A stretch of DNA of 64,000 nucleotides, from positions 186,001 through 250,000 of the forward strand of contig NZ_CP176502.1 of the NCBI RefSeq assembly GCF_046267875.1, given 5' to 3'. A program made the position numbers and the translations under genes. A model generated the notes under the pieces. That model was given only the letters and a program-made list of their open reading frames with translations, did no database searches and was not told where the DNA came from. Origin of the DNA: Mannheimia glucosida. GTDB taxonomy: Bacteria > Pseudomonadota > Gammaproteobacteria > Enterobacterales > Pasteurellaceae. Positions 1 through 7,692 of the stretch are shown piece after piece (within the stretch, counting starts at the first letter, position 1; every line of letters starts with the position of its first letter).

Positions 1-220
1 TAATAGCTATGGTAGCTGGAATTGCGATAGTGGCAGACAAATTCCAGTTTGGCGAGATAAAGGTCAGCGTTATTGCACCAGTGCTGGTAATGTAGTGGCT
101 ACAGAAAAACCGAGTGTTTGGGATGCACTGTCGCTGAAAAAAGAAAATATAGAGGCTAAAGCAGAAGAAGCTGAAGGGAAGCAACCAATCCCTACTGAAG
201 AAGTTGCACCAATTGAATAA
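1..220 (+). CDS. 3' end of an unidentified gene (partial)
   Basis: An open frame enters from the left edge (first full codon at base 2) and stops with TAA at 218-220, giving about 72 C-terminal residues. The visible part has two cysteines in a Trp/Gly-rich stretch (SWNCDSGRQIPVW, then RYCTSAG), followed by an acidic, Lys/Glu/Ala-rich tail ending EVAPIE. The paired cysteines suggest an exported or disulfide-bonded domain, but I do not recognise the family. The start and most of the protein lie outside the window, so no function is assigned. Confidence 0.55.
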   Translation, partial: NSYGSWNCDSGRQIPVWRDKGQRYCTSAGNVVATEKPSVWDALSLKKENIEAKAEEAEGKQPIPTEEVAPIE

Positions 221-230
221 AAATAAATTT

Positions 231-249
231 GATAGCCATTATCATTCAA
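231..249. promoter_or_regulatory. Possible Fur-like box upstream of dps
   Basis: GATAGCCATTATCATTCAA matches about 12 of 19 positions of the 19-bp Fur consensus. Iron control of Dps would be sensible, but the match is only moderate in AT-rich DNA. Confidence 0.25.
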
Positions 250-262
250 GATGTATATGTTG

Positions 263-299
263 ATAGGTTTTACCTATAAAAAGTATATATTATAACCAT
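263..299 (+). promoter_or_regulatory. OxyR-type operator upstream of dps
   Basis: Four tetranucleotides spaced by exactly 7 bases read ATAG, CTAT, ATAT, CCAT. The OxyR consensus is ATAG-N7-CTAT-N7-ATAG-N7-CTAT, so 14 of 16 defined positions match. The site abuts a candidate promoter (TTGCTA at 300-305, 17-base spacer, TAATAT at 323-328), the usual geometry for OxyR activation. dps is a classic OxyR target. Assignment is by eye. Confidence 0.6.
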
Positions 300-328
300 T
301 TGCTAGTTTTCATTTTGGATTGTAATAT
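300..328 (+). promoter_or_regulatory. Candidate dps promoter
   Basis: The -35 TTGCTA (4 of 6 to consensus) and -10 TAATAT (4 of 6) are separated by 17 bases. They lie directly downstream of the OxyR-type site, and a weak core promoter is expected for an activator-dependent gene. Confidence 0.4.
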
Positions 329-391
329 AGTAATAAATTAAATAAGCAGTATCTAAAATTTTTCAAGATTAACAATTAAGAGGAGCATATT

Positions 392-898
392 ATGGCAATG
401 TCAAATATCGGTTTAGATAAAGAAGTCGCAAAAAAATTAGCAGATGAGTTAAATGGTTTATTAGCTACTTACCAAGTGTTTTACACTAATGTACGTGGCT
501 ACCATTGGAACGTACGTGGTGTGAACTTCTTTGAATTACATGCAAAATTTGAAGAAATCTACGATGATTTAGTGACAAAAGTAGATGAAATTGCAGAACG
601 TATTTTAACCTTAGGTCACACACCTCAAAATGCGTTCAGCCAATATTTAACCCAGTCACAAATTCAAGAACATATTGGTGTTTCAGCTGCACAAGAATGT
701 TTACGTGGTACTTTAAATGGCTTCAAAACATTACTAGGACAACAACGTGAAATTCTTGCTCTAGCAAATGATGCAAACGATGAAGGTACTGCCTCTCAAA
801 TGAGTGATTACATCAAAGAACAAGAAAAATTAGTATGGATGTTCACTGCAGCTTGTGCTGAATGTTCAGACTACGCACAAGGTTGTTCTTGTAACTAA
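392..898 (+). CDS. dps: Dps-family DNA-binding ferritin-like protein
   Basis: The 168-residue protein belongs to the Dps mini-ferritins, which form 12-mers, oxidise ferrous iron with peroxide and protect DNA. The intersubunit ferroxidase ligands are visible in order: His38 (YHWN), His50, Glu54, Asp65 and Glu69, with the spacing of the family although Glu54 replaces the more common Asp. A Cys-rich tail (CAECSDYAQGCSC) is unusual for Dps. The start follows a good ribosome site (AGAGGAG); an alternative ATG two codons later would hardly change the protein. The gene is monocistronic, with a strong hairpin directly after it, and has an OxyR-type site upstream, so peroxide induction is likely. Confidence 0.93.
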   Translation: MAMSNIGLDKEVAKKLADELNGLLATYQVFYTNVRGYHWNVRGVNFFELHAKFEEIYDDLVTKVDEIAERILTLGHTPQNAFSQYLTQSQIQEHIGVSAAQECLRGTLNGFKTLLGQQREILALANDANDEGTASQMSDYIKEQEKLVWMFTAACAECSDYAQGCSCN

Positions 899-911
899 GT
901 TGCAATAATAT

Positions 912-950
912 AATTAACCCCTGATAATTAAAGATTATCAGGGGTTAATT
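912..950. terminator. Hairpin terminator after dps
   Basis: A 17-bp near-perfect inverted repeat (AATTAACCCCTGATAAT at 912-928 against 934-950) with a 5-base loop separates dps from trmN, whose start lies 7 bases further on. Confidence 0.75.
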
Positions 951-956
951 ATTTAG

Positions 957-1670
957 ATGGATATGTCGCAAGGATTTCAATTTAAGCAGTTTTTTATTCA
1001 GCACGACAAATGTGCTATGAAGGTGAATACGGATGGTATTTTATTAGGGGCGATTGCTCACCTAAAAGATTGTCAGAATATTTTAGATCTGGGTACAGGT
1101 TCTGGTTTAGTAGCACTTATGCTTGCTCAGAGAACAGATGATTATTGTCACATTACTGCATTGGAGCTTGAACCAAATGCTTACCAACAAGCGGTCGAAA
1201 ATGCCCAAAATTCTGCATGGGCAAATCGGATTTCTGTTTTGCAAGGTGATGTGATGCAGCAGGTATTTGAACAGAAATTTGATTTGATTGTTAGTAACCC
1301 GCCTTATTTTGCAGATTCACTTGCAACTCGAACCTCAGAAAGAGATTTAGCTCGCTCAATTAGCCATTACAGCCACTTGAATTGGCTAGCAAAAGCAAAA
1401 TCATGGTTAGCAGAGAACGGGAAAATTACACTGATTTTACCTATAGCAGCTGCAGAAAAATTAGTTGACCAAAGTGAACAAATTGGACTGTATTGTGTTG
1501 AACAATGGTTAATTTTTACCAAGAGCGGCAAATTGGCTAAACGCAGTATAGTGAGTTTTAGTTTAAACAAGCAAAAGCGTGAACATAAAGAGCTGATCAT
1601 CTATGATCTAGATAATTGTTACACTACTGAGTTTAAAAGACTTACCCAAGATTTTTATTTGAATTTTTAA
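957..1670 (+). CDS. trmN: tRNA1(Val) (adenine-37-N6)-methyltransferase
   Basis: The 237-residue protein is a Rossmann-fold SAM-dependent methyltransferase of the TrmN6/YfiC family, which methylates A37 of tRNA-Val. The SAM motif I (DLGTGSG) is at residues 44-50 and the N6-amino-methyltransferase signature NPPYF begins at residue 114. A second Met two codons downstream is an equally possible start; upstream space is limited because the dps terminator hairpin ends 6 bases before the first ATG. One uptake signal (ACAAGCGGTCG) is inside the gene near 1187-1197. Confidence 0.88.
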   Translation: MDMSQGFQFKQFFIQHDKCAMKVNTDGILLGAIAHLKDCQNILDLGTGSGLVALMLAQRTDDYCHITALELEPNAYQQAVENAQNSAWANRISVLQGDVMQQVFEQKFDLIVSNPPYFADSLATRTSERDLARSISHYSHLNWLAKAKSWLAENGKITLILPIAAAEKLVDQSEQIGLYCVEQWLIFTKSGKLAKRSIVSFSLNKQKREHKELIIYDLDNCYTTEFKRLTQDFYLNF

Positions 1671-1733
1671 TTTACTCCCCGGGTTAGTGTTTTCCACAAA
1701 TCTTCTTCAGCTACGATGATCTAACCTTAAGCT

Positions 1734-1770
1734 AAAAAGCAGATTACCACCCAAGATAATCCGCTTTTTA
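1734..1770 (-). terminator. Hairpin terminator after argF
   Basis: An imperfect inverted repeat (AAAAAGC...GATTA / TAATC...GCTTTTT) lies just past the argF stop. Read on the minus strand it ends in a T-rich run, so it probably terminates argF. Confidence 0.5.
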
Positions 1771-1780
1771 GACTTAGCTA

Positions 1781-2785
1781 TTATGCCAAACTTGCTACCA
1801 TTACCGCTTTAATAGTGTGCATTCGATTTTCTGCTTGCTCGAATGCCACATTCATTGGCGATTCAAACACCTCTTCCGTTACTTCAATGCCGTTTGCCAG
1901 TGCAGGATATTTTTCGGCGATCTCTTTGCCGACTTTAGTTTCACTATTGTGGAACGCCGGTAAGCAGTGCATAAATTTCACTTTCGGGTTGCCGGTTGCT
2001 TGCATTAATTCAGAGGTTACTCGATAAGGCATCAATAACTCAATTCGCTCCCCCCAGCTCTCTAACGGCTCACCCATTGAAACCCAGACATCCGTATGCA
2101 CAAAATCTACACCTTTGATTGCAGTCTCAATATCTTCAGTTACCGTCATTCTTGCCCCAGATTCCGCTGCAAATTTTTCACACATTTTCACGAATGATTC
2201 TTCCGGTAATAAGGCTTTCGGGGCGCAAATCCGCACGTCCATACCCAATTTCGCTCCAATCAATAGTAGCGAATTACCCATATTATTGCGAGCATCGCCG
2301 ATATAGACATAACTGATTTGGCTAAGCGGTTTTTCGCAGTTTTCGATCATAGTTAGCACGTCCGCCAACATTTGAGTTGGGTGGAATTCATCGGTTAAAC
2401 CGTTAAACACCGGCACACCTGCATAATCGGCAAGCTCTTGTACTACCGATTGTTTAAAGCCACGATATTGAATTGCATCATACATTCTACCTAGCACTCG
2501 GGCAGTGTCTTTCATTGATTCTTTATGCCCGATTTGCGAGGAGGTTGGATCAATATAGGTAACGTGAGCGCCTTGATCGTAAGCTGCCACTTCAAAGGCA
2601 CAGCGTGTCCGGGTCGAGGTTTTCTCAAAAATTAAAGCGATATTTTTACCTTTTAATTTTTGCTGTTCTGTACCTGCATATTTCGCACGCTTTAAATCAC
2701 GAGCCAAGTCTAATAAAAAGCGGATTTCACGCTCGGTGTGATTTACTAAACTTAATAAATGTCTGTTTTTTAAGTTAAATGCCAT
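1781..2785 (-). CDS. argF: Ornithine carbamoyltransferase
   Basis: The 334-residue enzyme converts ornithine and carbamoyl phosphate to citrulline. The carbamoyl-phosphate loop STRTR is at residues 57-61, followed by DPTSSQIG, and the ornithine-site signature HCLPAFH lies near residue 270. The start at 2785 (MAFNLKN) is chosen over an upstream in-frame ATG at 2806 because GGGAGA sits 7 bases before it and it gives the family's usual length. The gene is divergent from dcuB and has an ArgR-like box upstream, favouring a biosynthetic role. A catabolic ArcB role cannot be excluded, since no carbamate kinase gene is nearby and sequence alone separates the two poorly. Confidence 0.92.
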   Translation of the reverse strand: MAFNLKNRHLLSLVNHTEREIRFLLDLARDLKRAKYAGTEQQKLKGKNIALIFEKTSTRTRCAFEVAAYDQGAHVTYIDPTSSQIGHKESMKDTARVLGRMYDAIQYRGFKQSVVQELADYAGVPVFNGLTDEFHPTQMLADVLTMIENCEKPLSQISYVYIGDARNNMGNSLLLIGAKLGMDVRICAPKALLPEESFVKMCEKFAAESGARMTVTEDIETAIKGVDFVHTDVWVSMGEPLESWGERIELLMPYRVTSELMQATGNPKVKFMHCLPAFHNSETKVGKEIAEKYPALANGIEVTEEVFESPMNVAFEQAENRMHTIKAVMVASLA

Positions 2786-2829
2786 TTTGTTTCTCCCTGT
2801 AAACATTAAAATTTATTTTATGCAAAATA

Positions 2830-2847
2830 ATTGCATAAAAATTCACC
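2830..2847. promoter_or_regulatory. ArgR-like box upstream of argF
   Basis: ATTGCATAAAAATTCACC matches 14 of 16 defined positions of the 18-bp ARG-box consensus (TGAAT-N4-ATTCA core; here TGCAT-AAAA-ATTCA). It lies 45 bp upstream of argF, where repression by arginine-loaded ArgR would act. A clear second box at the usual 3-bp spacing was not found. Confidence 0.45.
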
Positions 2848-2987
2848 CATAGCAAACAGAATTTGCTTTTTCTTAGCTAAGATAAATAAAACTACCCCTA
2901 AATATAACGAATTGAAATTTTAGCATCTTGAAACGTAATCTCAAAACGAGTAAATTTGCTCATACTCCCCTTTATAGTTATTTATTT

Positions 2988-3001
2988 TTGATTTATTTCA
3001 A
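2988..3001 (+). promoter_or_regulatory. FNR-like site upstream of dcuB
   Basis: TTGATTTATTTCAA differs from the FNR consensus TTGAT-N4-ATCAA at one base. A -10-like TAAACT at 3024-3029 predicts transcription starting near 3036, which puts the site close to -41.5, the standard position for FNR activation. dcuB is an anaerobic, FNR-dependent gene in E. coli. Confidence 0.5.
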
Positions 3002-3069
3002 AGTAATAAAAAATAGCTAGGAGTAAACTCACACCTAGTAAATATCTTTTAATTTTTAATGAGGTTCTT

Positions 3070-4404
3070 ATGCTTTATGCAGAATTTTTACTTTTATTAG
3101 CCTTTTTATATGCAGGTAGCCGTTACGGTGGCATCGGTTTAGGGGTGGTTTCCGGTATCGGCTTATTCGTTGAAGTGTTCTTCTTAGGAATGCCACTTTC
3201 CGCTCCGCCAATTAGCGTAATGCTTGTGATTTTGGCTGTAGTCACTTGTGCCTCTATTTTAGAAGCCGCTGGCGGTTTGAAATTTATGTTGCAAGTTGCC
3301 GAACGCATTTTGCGTAGCAACCCAAAACGTATTACCTTTCTTGGCCCACTTGTCACTTATCTGATGACCTTAATGCTCGGCACAGGGCATTCGGTTTACT
3401 CTATTATGCCGATTATCGGTGATATTGCCTTAAAAAATAAAATTCGCCCGGAACGCCCGATGGCAGCAGCCTCTGTTGCTTCACAATTAGGTATTACCGG
3501 TAGCCCACTTTCTGCTGCAGTTGCCTATTACTTAACCGAAATCGTTAAATTACCAGGCTTTGAAGGGGTGACTTTATTGAATGTAGTCGGCGTAACCATC
3601 ACCGCAACCTTCTGTGGTGTGATTGCGATGTCATTATATAGCTTACGTCGTGGTAAAGAGTTGGAAGACGATCCTGAGTATCAACGCCGTATGCAAGACC
3701 CTGAGCTACGCAAACAAATCGAGCAAACGAGTGCAACATCTTTAGACGAAAAACTACCATCAAGTGCGAAAAACTCGGTTTATCTATTCTTAGCTGCTAT
3801 TGCAACCATTGTGATTATTGCAATGATTCCATCCATTAAGCCAACTGTCGCAGCTACAGGCAAAGTTGCCGGTATGGATCAAATCATTCAAATCGTGATG
3901 TTAACTTTCGGTGGTTTAATCTTAATTTTAACCAAAACCGACCCGAAAAAAGTACCAAACGGTATTGTATTCAAATCCGGTATGGTAGCAACCATTGCAA
4001 TTTTCGGGATTGCTTGGATGAGCGATACTTACTTTACCCACGCGATGCCGGCGTTCAAAGAAGGGGTAACAGAAATGGTTCGAGCCCAACCTTGGACATT
4101 CGCCTTCGCCTTGTTTGCGGTATCTGTAGTAGTAAACAGCCAAGCCGTAACCGCAAAAATGTTATTACCGGTAGGCATTGCAATGGGCTTGCCTGCTCCA
4201 TTATTAGTTGGTTTAATGCCGGCAACTTATGCTTACTTCTTTATTCCGAATTATCCGTCTGATATCGCAACCGTTAACTTTGACGTAACCGGTACAACTA
4301 AAATCGGTAAATATTACTTCAACCACAGCTTTATGGCTCCGGGTTTAGTTGGCGTAATTACTGCCTGTATTGTCGGCATCGCTGTTGCAAATGTGCTAAT
4401 TTAA
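3070..4404 (+). CDS. dcuB: Anaerobic C4-dicarboxylate transporter, DcuA/DcuB family
   Basis: The 444-residue inner-membrane protein has many hydrophobic segments and Dcu-family signatures (GTGHSVYSIMPI, SQLGITGSPLSAAVAY, FIPNYPSD). These carriers exchange fumarate, malate or aspartate for succinate during anaerobic fumarate respiration. The length (DcuB about 446) and sequence favour DcuB over DcuA, but I cannot exclude DcuA. It is preceded by GAGG 5 bases before the ATG and by an FNR-like site. It is transcribed alone, divergently from argF, and is followed by a paired uptake-signal hairpin. Confidence 0.85.
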   Translation: MLYAEFLLLLAFLYAGSRYGGIGLGVVSGIGLFVEVFFLGMPLSAPPISVMLVILAVVTCASILEAAGGLKFMLQVAERILRSNPKRITFLGPLVTYLMTLMLGTGHSVYSIMPIIGDIALKNKIRPERPMAAASVASQLGITGSPLSAAVAYYLTEIVKLPGFEGVTLLNVVGVTITATFCGVIAMSLYSLRRGKELEDDPEYQRRMQDPELRKQIEQTSATSLDEKLPSSAKNSVYLFLAAIATIVIIAMIPSIKPTVAATGKVAGMDQIIQIVMLTFGGLILILTKTDPKKVPNGIVFKSGMVATIAIFGIAWMSDTYFTHAMPAFKEGVTEMVRAQPWTFAFALFAVSVVVNSQAVTAKMLLPVGIAMGLPAPLLVGLMPATYAYFFIPNYPSDIATVNFDVTGTTKIGKYYFNHSFMAPGLVGVITACIVGIAVANVLI

Positions 4405-4418
4405 TTTTAACAAAAAAA

Positions 4419-4463
4419 CAAGCGGTCAGATTAAGTAAATTTTTTACCAAATCTGACCGCTTG
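4419..4463. terminator. Paired uptake-signal terminator
   Basis: CAAGCGGTCAGATT at 4419-4432 pairs with AATCTGACCGCTTG at 4450-4463. Two inverted copies of the Actinobacillus-type uptake signal therefore form the stem between the converging dcuB and doxX genes, able to stop transcription from both sides. Confidence 0.7.
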
Positions 4464-4484
4464 CTTATTTATCAAAATAACGAA

Positions 4485-4895
4485 TTAGGCTTTATTAAAG
4501 AGTTTTGCATCTAACGAGTATTTTCCGCCACCGATAAAAATATAGGTTAAGAATAATACCGAATACACGCCTGCTAATTCACCGCCGTTTAATAAAGGTA
4601 ATAGTACATTGCCTTGAGCTCCGTGAACAATGAAGAACGCGTATGCCATCATACCTGAAAGGATAAACGCTGTTTGGCGGGTAAATAGACCTAAAATAAA
4701 GAAAATTCCGCCCACAATTTCCAAAATACCGCCTACACCATAAATGGAGGCAAGGGGTACGCTGCCGTTTCCGTTGGTCATCGACATTGGAAATTCAAAA
4801 AACTTCGCAGTGCCGTGTAATAAAAACATATAACCGGCAACAACACGGGTGATTAAAAACGCTAAAGGTTGTAAATTTGTTAAAGTAGAGTTCAT
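4485..4895 (-). CDS. DoxX family inner-membrane protein
   Basis: The 136-residue protein has four predicted membrane helices and the DoxX-family pattern: RVVAGYMFLLHGTAKFFEF at the first helix, then GGILEIVGGIFFILGLFTR. Homologues are small quinol- or redox-related membrane proteins of uncertain function (YphA/YqjF in E. coli). The ATG at 4895 follows AAGGAAAG at good spacing. It is a single gene between comF and dcuB with no functional hint from its neighbours. Confidence 0.8.
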   Translation of the reverse strand: MNSTLTNLQPLAFLITRVVAGYMFLLHGTAKFFEFPMSMTNGNGSVPLASIYGVGGILEIVGGIFFILGLFTRQTAFILSGMMAYAFFIVHGAQGNVLLPLLNGGELAGVYSVLFLTYIFIGGGKYSLDAKLFNKA

Positions 4896-5017
4896 TTGCT
4901 TTCCTTAAAATAAATTGTGATATAAAGGTCAATTGATTGAGGCAGGCATTCTATTTTAAAAACCTACACTTCACAATCCAGCCGTTATGAAATAGATTAT
5001 TTACCATTAATAAACAA

Positions 5018-5695
5018 TTAAGCCCTCGCCAACACCCAAACTTGAATTTCCACTACCCCTGCTTTTAATAACTCGGCACAAATTGCATTTAAAGTTGAGC
5101 CGGTGGTAAGCACATCATCAACAATCGCCACTCGTTTATAGGCTTTTAACGGTTGATAGCAAAACGCCCCACGTAGATTTTTCCGCCGTTCAGCAGCGGT
5201 CAATTCTCTTTGTGAGACGGTTGCTCTTATACGTTGCAAACTCTGTGTATCCAGCGGAATCTGTAACCACTTTGCCAGCCAATTACACAATAATTCACTT
5301 TGATTAAACCCTCTTTTCCAATGCCGTTGCCAAAAAAGTGGCACAGGCATAATTACTTCAGGCAAGCTCAGAACTTGTTCCCGTTGAGCTTGCTTAATTG
5401 CCAGTAGTAATTGTCGGGCGAGGGCTTGATCCCACCAATACTGTTGCTGAAATTTGAATTGATGTACCCAATGCGAAAGCGGCGGTCGGTATTCATTTAC
5501 CCTCACTAACTTATGCCATTTCGGTTCATTTTTTAAACAATATCCACAACTATTTCGATACTCCACCGCACTCATTCCGCAATGACGGCAATAAGGCGTA
5601 GGCTTTAGCAGTTTTTGGCAATGGCTGCAAACACCTTGCACACCAATAGCGAGTGGATTATCACAACGAAAGCAACGAAACCCAAAGAGATTCAC
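5018..5695 (-). CDS. comF: ComF family competence protein
   Basis: The 225-residue cytoplasmic protein is required for natural transformation in Haemophilus. The N-terminus has four Cys pairs (residues 8/11, 23/26, 36/39, 50/53) typical of zinc ribbons. The C-terminus is a phosphoribosyltransferase-like domain with the PRPP loop VDDVLTTGST at 192-201. The start codon is GTG at 5695, supported by AAAGGAGGA 4-5 bases before it; the ATG two bases upstream is followed at once by a stop. A CRP-S-like site 55-76 bp upstream fits control by Sxy and CRP. Confidence 0.9.
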   Translation of the reverse strand: MNLFGFRCFRCDNPLAIGVQGVCSHCQKLLKPTPYCRHCGMSAVEYRNSCGYCLKNEPKWHKLVRVNEYRPPLSHWVHQFKFQQQYWWDQALARQLLLAIKQAQREQVLSLPEVIMPVPLFWQRHWKRGFNQSELLCNWLAKWLQIPLDTQSLQRIRATVSQRELTAAERRKNLRGAFCYQPLKAYKRVAIVDDVLTTGSTLNAICAELLKAGVVEIQVWVLARA

Positions 5696-5749
5696 ATTTC
5701 CTCCTTTTATTTGCAGATTATCAAATTTAGCCTTATTTTTTCCGGCTAT

Positions 5750-5771
5750 TTTTGTGACATCGCTCGAAAAA
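5750..5771 (-). promoter_or_regulatory. CRP-S-like competence site upstream of comF
   Basis: Read towards comF the site is TTTTTCGAGCGATGTCACAAAA: half-sites TTCGA and TCACA with a 6-base spacer and flanking T and A tracts. The TTCGA half has the C at position 6 that marks Sxy-dependent CRP-S sites in Pasteurellaceae, where ordinary CRP sites have T. comF belongs to the known CRP-S regulon of H. influenzae. Confidence 0.55.
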
Positions 5772-5811
5772 AGAGTAAAATCTCCTCATTCACACATAAA
5801 AGGAAACCGAG

Positions 5812-6624
5812 ATGAAATCCCTCCAAAAACCGATCAAAATTGTCTTTTTCGATATTGATGACACCCTCTATGTAAAACATAAAGCCTATATTCCAAAATC
5901 AATTACCGAGCAGGTGCTGCCTCGTTTAAAAGCTAAAGGCATTATTCCGGCTATTGCCACCGGCAGAAATCACGGCTGTTTCCCTGAAGCACTCAAACCT
6001 TATTTAAACCCTGAAACCGGCTTTGAGCTGTTTGTTACTATTAACGGGCAATATAATTTCTATAAAGATCAAATGATTAGTGATTATTCGTTAAGCCGTG
6101 AGCAAATTGAACGCATCATTGAAAAAGCCAATGCCTTGGGTATTCCGTATGCGTTTATTACGCCAATGACCGTTGCGGTTTCCGCCACAAATCCGATTGT
6201 GCACGAAGCAGTTTTACCGATCACACCGAATTATTTGATCGATCCACACTACTACGAAAAAGAGAAAATTGTGCAAATGTTGCTGTTCTACACCGAAGAG
6301 CAGAAACAAGCGGTCGAAAACAGCGGAATTTTTGCAAATGATTTAAAAGAGGCTCGCTGGCATTCGCATGCAGTAGATATTCTTAGAAAAGAGAACTCGA
6401 AAGCACGCGGTATTCAAGATGTATTGGCGACATTGAATATTGAGATTGAAAATGCGATGGCATTTGGCGATGGCATTAACGACTTGGAAATGCTTCCAAC
6501 CGTAGGGGTTGGTGTGGCAATGGGTAATGGCGTGCCGGAATTAAAAGCGGTGGCAGATTTCATCACCAAGCCGATTGAGGAAGACGGCATTCTATACGCC
6601 CTTGAAACGCTTGGAGTGATTTAA
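5812..6624 (+). CDS. Cof-type HAD-IIB family phosphatase
   Basis: The 270-residue protein is a haloacid-dehalogenase hydrolase of the Cof/YidA group, which dephosphorylates sugar phosphates and similar metabolites. The nucleophile motif FFDIDDTL is at residues 12-19 (Asp14, Asp16), the Lys motif is in the middle, and GDGINDLEML supplies the Mg-binding aspartates near residue 220. The cap domain is the C2 type of this subfamily. The substrate cannot be read from the sequence. It is divergent from comF and contains an internal uptake signal near 6307. Confidence 0.85.
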   Translation: MKSLQKPIKIVFFDIDDTLYVKHKAYIPKSITEQVLPRLKAKGIIPAIATGRNHGCFPEALKPYLNPETGFELFVTINGQYNFYKDQMISDYSLSREQIERIIEKANALGIPYAFITPMTVAVSATNPIVHEAVLPITPNYLIDPHYYEKEKIVQMLLFYTEEQKQAVENSGIFANDLKEARWHSHAVDILRKENSKARGIQDVLATLNIEIENAMAFGDGINDLEMLPTVGVGVAMGNGVPELKAVADFITKPIEEDGILYALETLGVI

Positions 6625-6627
6625 AAG

Positions 6628-6665
6628 CAAGCGGTTGTAAATTTTTCTCCATTTACAACCGCTTG
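6628..6665. terminator. Paired uptake-signal terminator
   Basis: CAAGCGGTTGTAAAT and ATTTACAACCGCTTG form a 15-bp stem with an 8-base loop and flanking T-runs, between two converging genes. Confidence 0.75.
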
Positions 6666-6671
6666 TAATTT

Positions 6672-7592
6672 TTATTTACGCCTAAATAACTTATCGCCTG
6701 CAATCGCTAAAATCGCCCCACTGACGACCACCAACGCCCCAAGATAACTGATCCAATTCATATCCGGCTTTGCAAAAATATGCGGATAACAATAGTGGCT
6801 AAGGTTGGAAAAGATCATGGTAAAAATTGGCAACATCGTGGTTACAATGCTTACCTTTGAGGTATCCCAATGATTCAACGCCTCACCGTATGAACCGTAG
6901 CCAATTAAGGTATTCAAACAGCAATAAATAAAGCAACCCCACAGAAAACTGCCTTCAAGATTGCCTAACTGTGCCGGAGTGGCAAATGGCAGCATCAGTA
7001 GTGAACAGCCAATGTAAATAATAAACAGCACTTGCTGAGAGTTAAATTTCGATAATAATAATTTTTGAGCCACGCCGTATAGCACCCAAATCAGGCTGGC
7101 TCCGGCACTCAATAAAACTCCGAGAGCGTAGGTGTTGAGCTGTAAAATTTCAGCAAATTTATCGTTAAAGAATGCGATAAGCCCGACTATCAATAATATA
7201 AAGCCGATCTTTTGAAACAAGCCGAACTTTTCTTTAAACAACAATACGCCTAATAGAATCATCGAAAATGGAGCTAACTGCCACAATACTTGATTGGTAG
7301 TGGGTGAAACATAGTGCAGAGCCTCTGCAAACAAAAAGAAATTTGCTGACAAACCGCACACCCCTAACAAAATTAAACCGAGTTCTTTTTTGCTACAAGC
7401 GGTCAATTTAGGTAAACGTTTTGCAAATCCTAGTATCAGCAACAGCCCTACTGATGCCACAATGAACCTGACCCAAACCAAGGTTTGGGCATCAATCACT
7501 TTCAATACTTGCTGGGCGGCAATCGGTAACGTTCCCCACGTCATTGCTGCGGTTAATGCAAGTGAAAAACCAAGTAAAGGGCGTTGTTTCAT
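6672..7592 (-). CDS. EamA/DMT family transporter
   Basis: The 306-residue membrane protein has about ten hydrophobic helices in two EamA repeats (MTWGTLPIAAQQVL near the N-terminus; LSAGASLIWVLYGVAQKLL in the middle). DMT carriers export metabolites or amino acids; the substrate is not evident. The start at 7592 (MKQRPLLGF) is preferred over an in-frame ATG 57 bases upstream because AAGGAA precedes it and the extra residues are charged and unlike the family. Its upstream region overlaps the rpmA terminator, so it needs its own promoter or read-through. Confidence 0.82.
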   Translation of the reverse strand: MKQRPLLGFSLALTAAMTWGTLPIAAQQVLKVIDAQTLVWVRFIVASVGLLLILGFAKRLPKLTACSKKELGLILLGVCGLSANFFLFAEALHYVSPTTNQVLWQLAPFSMILLGVLLFKEKFGLFQKIGFILLIVGLIAFFNDKFAEILQLNTYALGVLLSAGASLIWVLYGVAQKLLLSKFNSQQVLFIIYIGCSLLMLPFATPAQLGNLEGSFLWGCFIYCCLNTLIGYGSYGEALNHWDTSKVSIVTTMLPIFTMIFSNLSHYCYPHIFAKPDMNWISYLGALVVVSGAILAIAGDKLFRRK

Positions 7593-7652
7593 TGCTGAAA
7601 TTCCTTTTTCTATTCTATGTTTTCTATATTTGGAAATCTTAAAATACAAAAA

Positions 7653-7671
7653 ACCTCGCCATTGGCGAGGT
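7653..7671 (-). terminator. Intrinsic terminator after rpmA
   Basis: ACCTCGCC-ATTG... pairs with GGCGAGGT in an 8-bp GC-rich stem followed on the minus strand by six T residues, 22 bases past the rpmA stop. Confidence 0.85.
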
Positions 7672-7692
7672 CTCTTATTGATTTTGAAATGA

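Larger units (their letters stand above)
2786..3069. other. argF-dcuB divergent control region
   Basis: The 284-bp AT-rich gap holds a perfect 10-bp inverted repeat (TTTTATGCAA-N5-TTGCATAAAA, 2816-2840), an ArgR-like box on the argF side and an FNR-like site on the dcuB side. Nothing else recognisable is present. Confidence 0.5.

Noticed and set aside
1..220. Assignment of the left-edge fragment to a phage or conjugation protein
   Set aside because: The Cys/Trp-rich stretch gave a vague impression of such proteins, but 72 residues without a clear motif do not support a call.
7390..7692. 100-codon plus-strand frame opposite the EamA transporter
   Set aside because: It is antisense to a clear membrane-protein gene and runs through the rpmA terminator.
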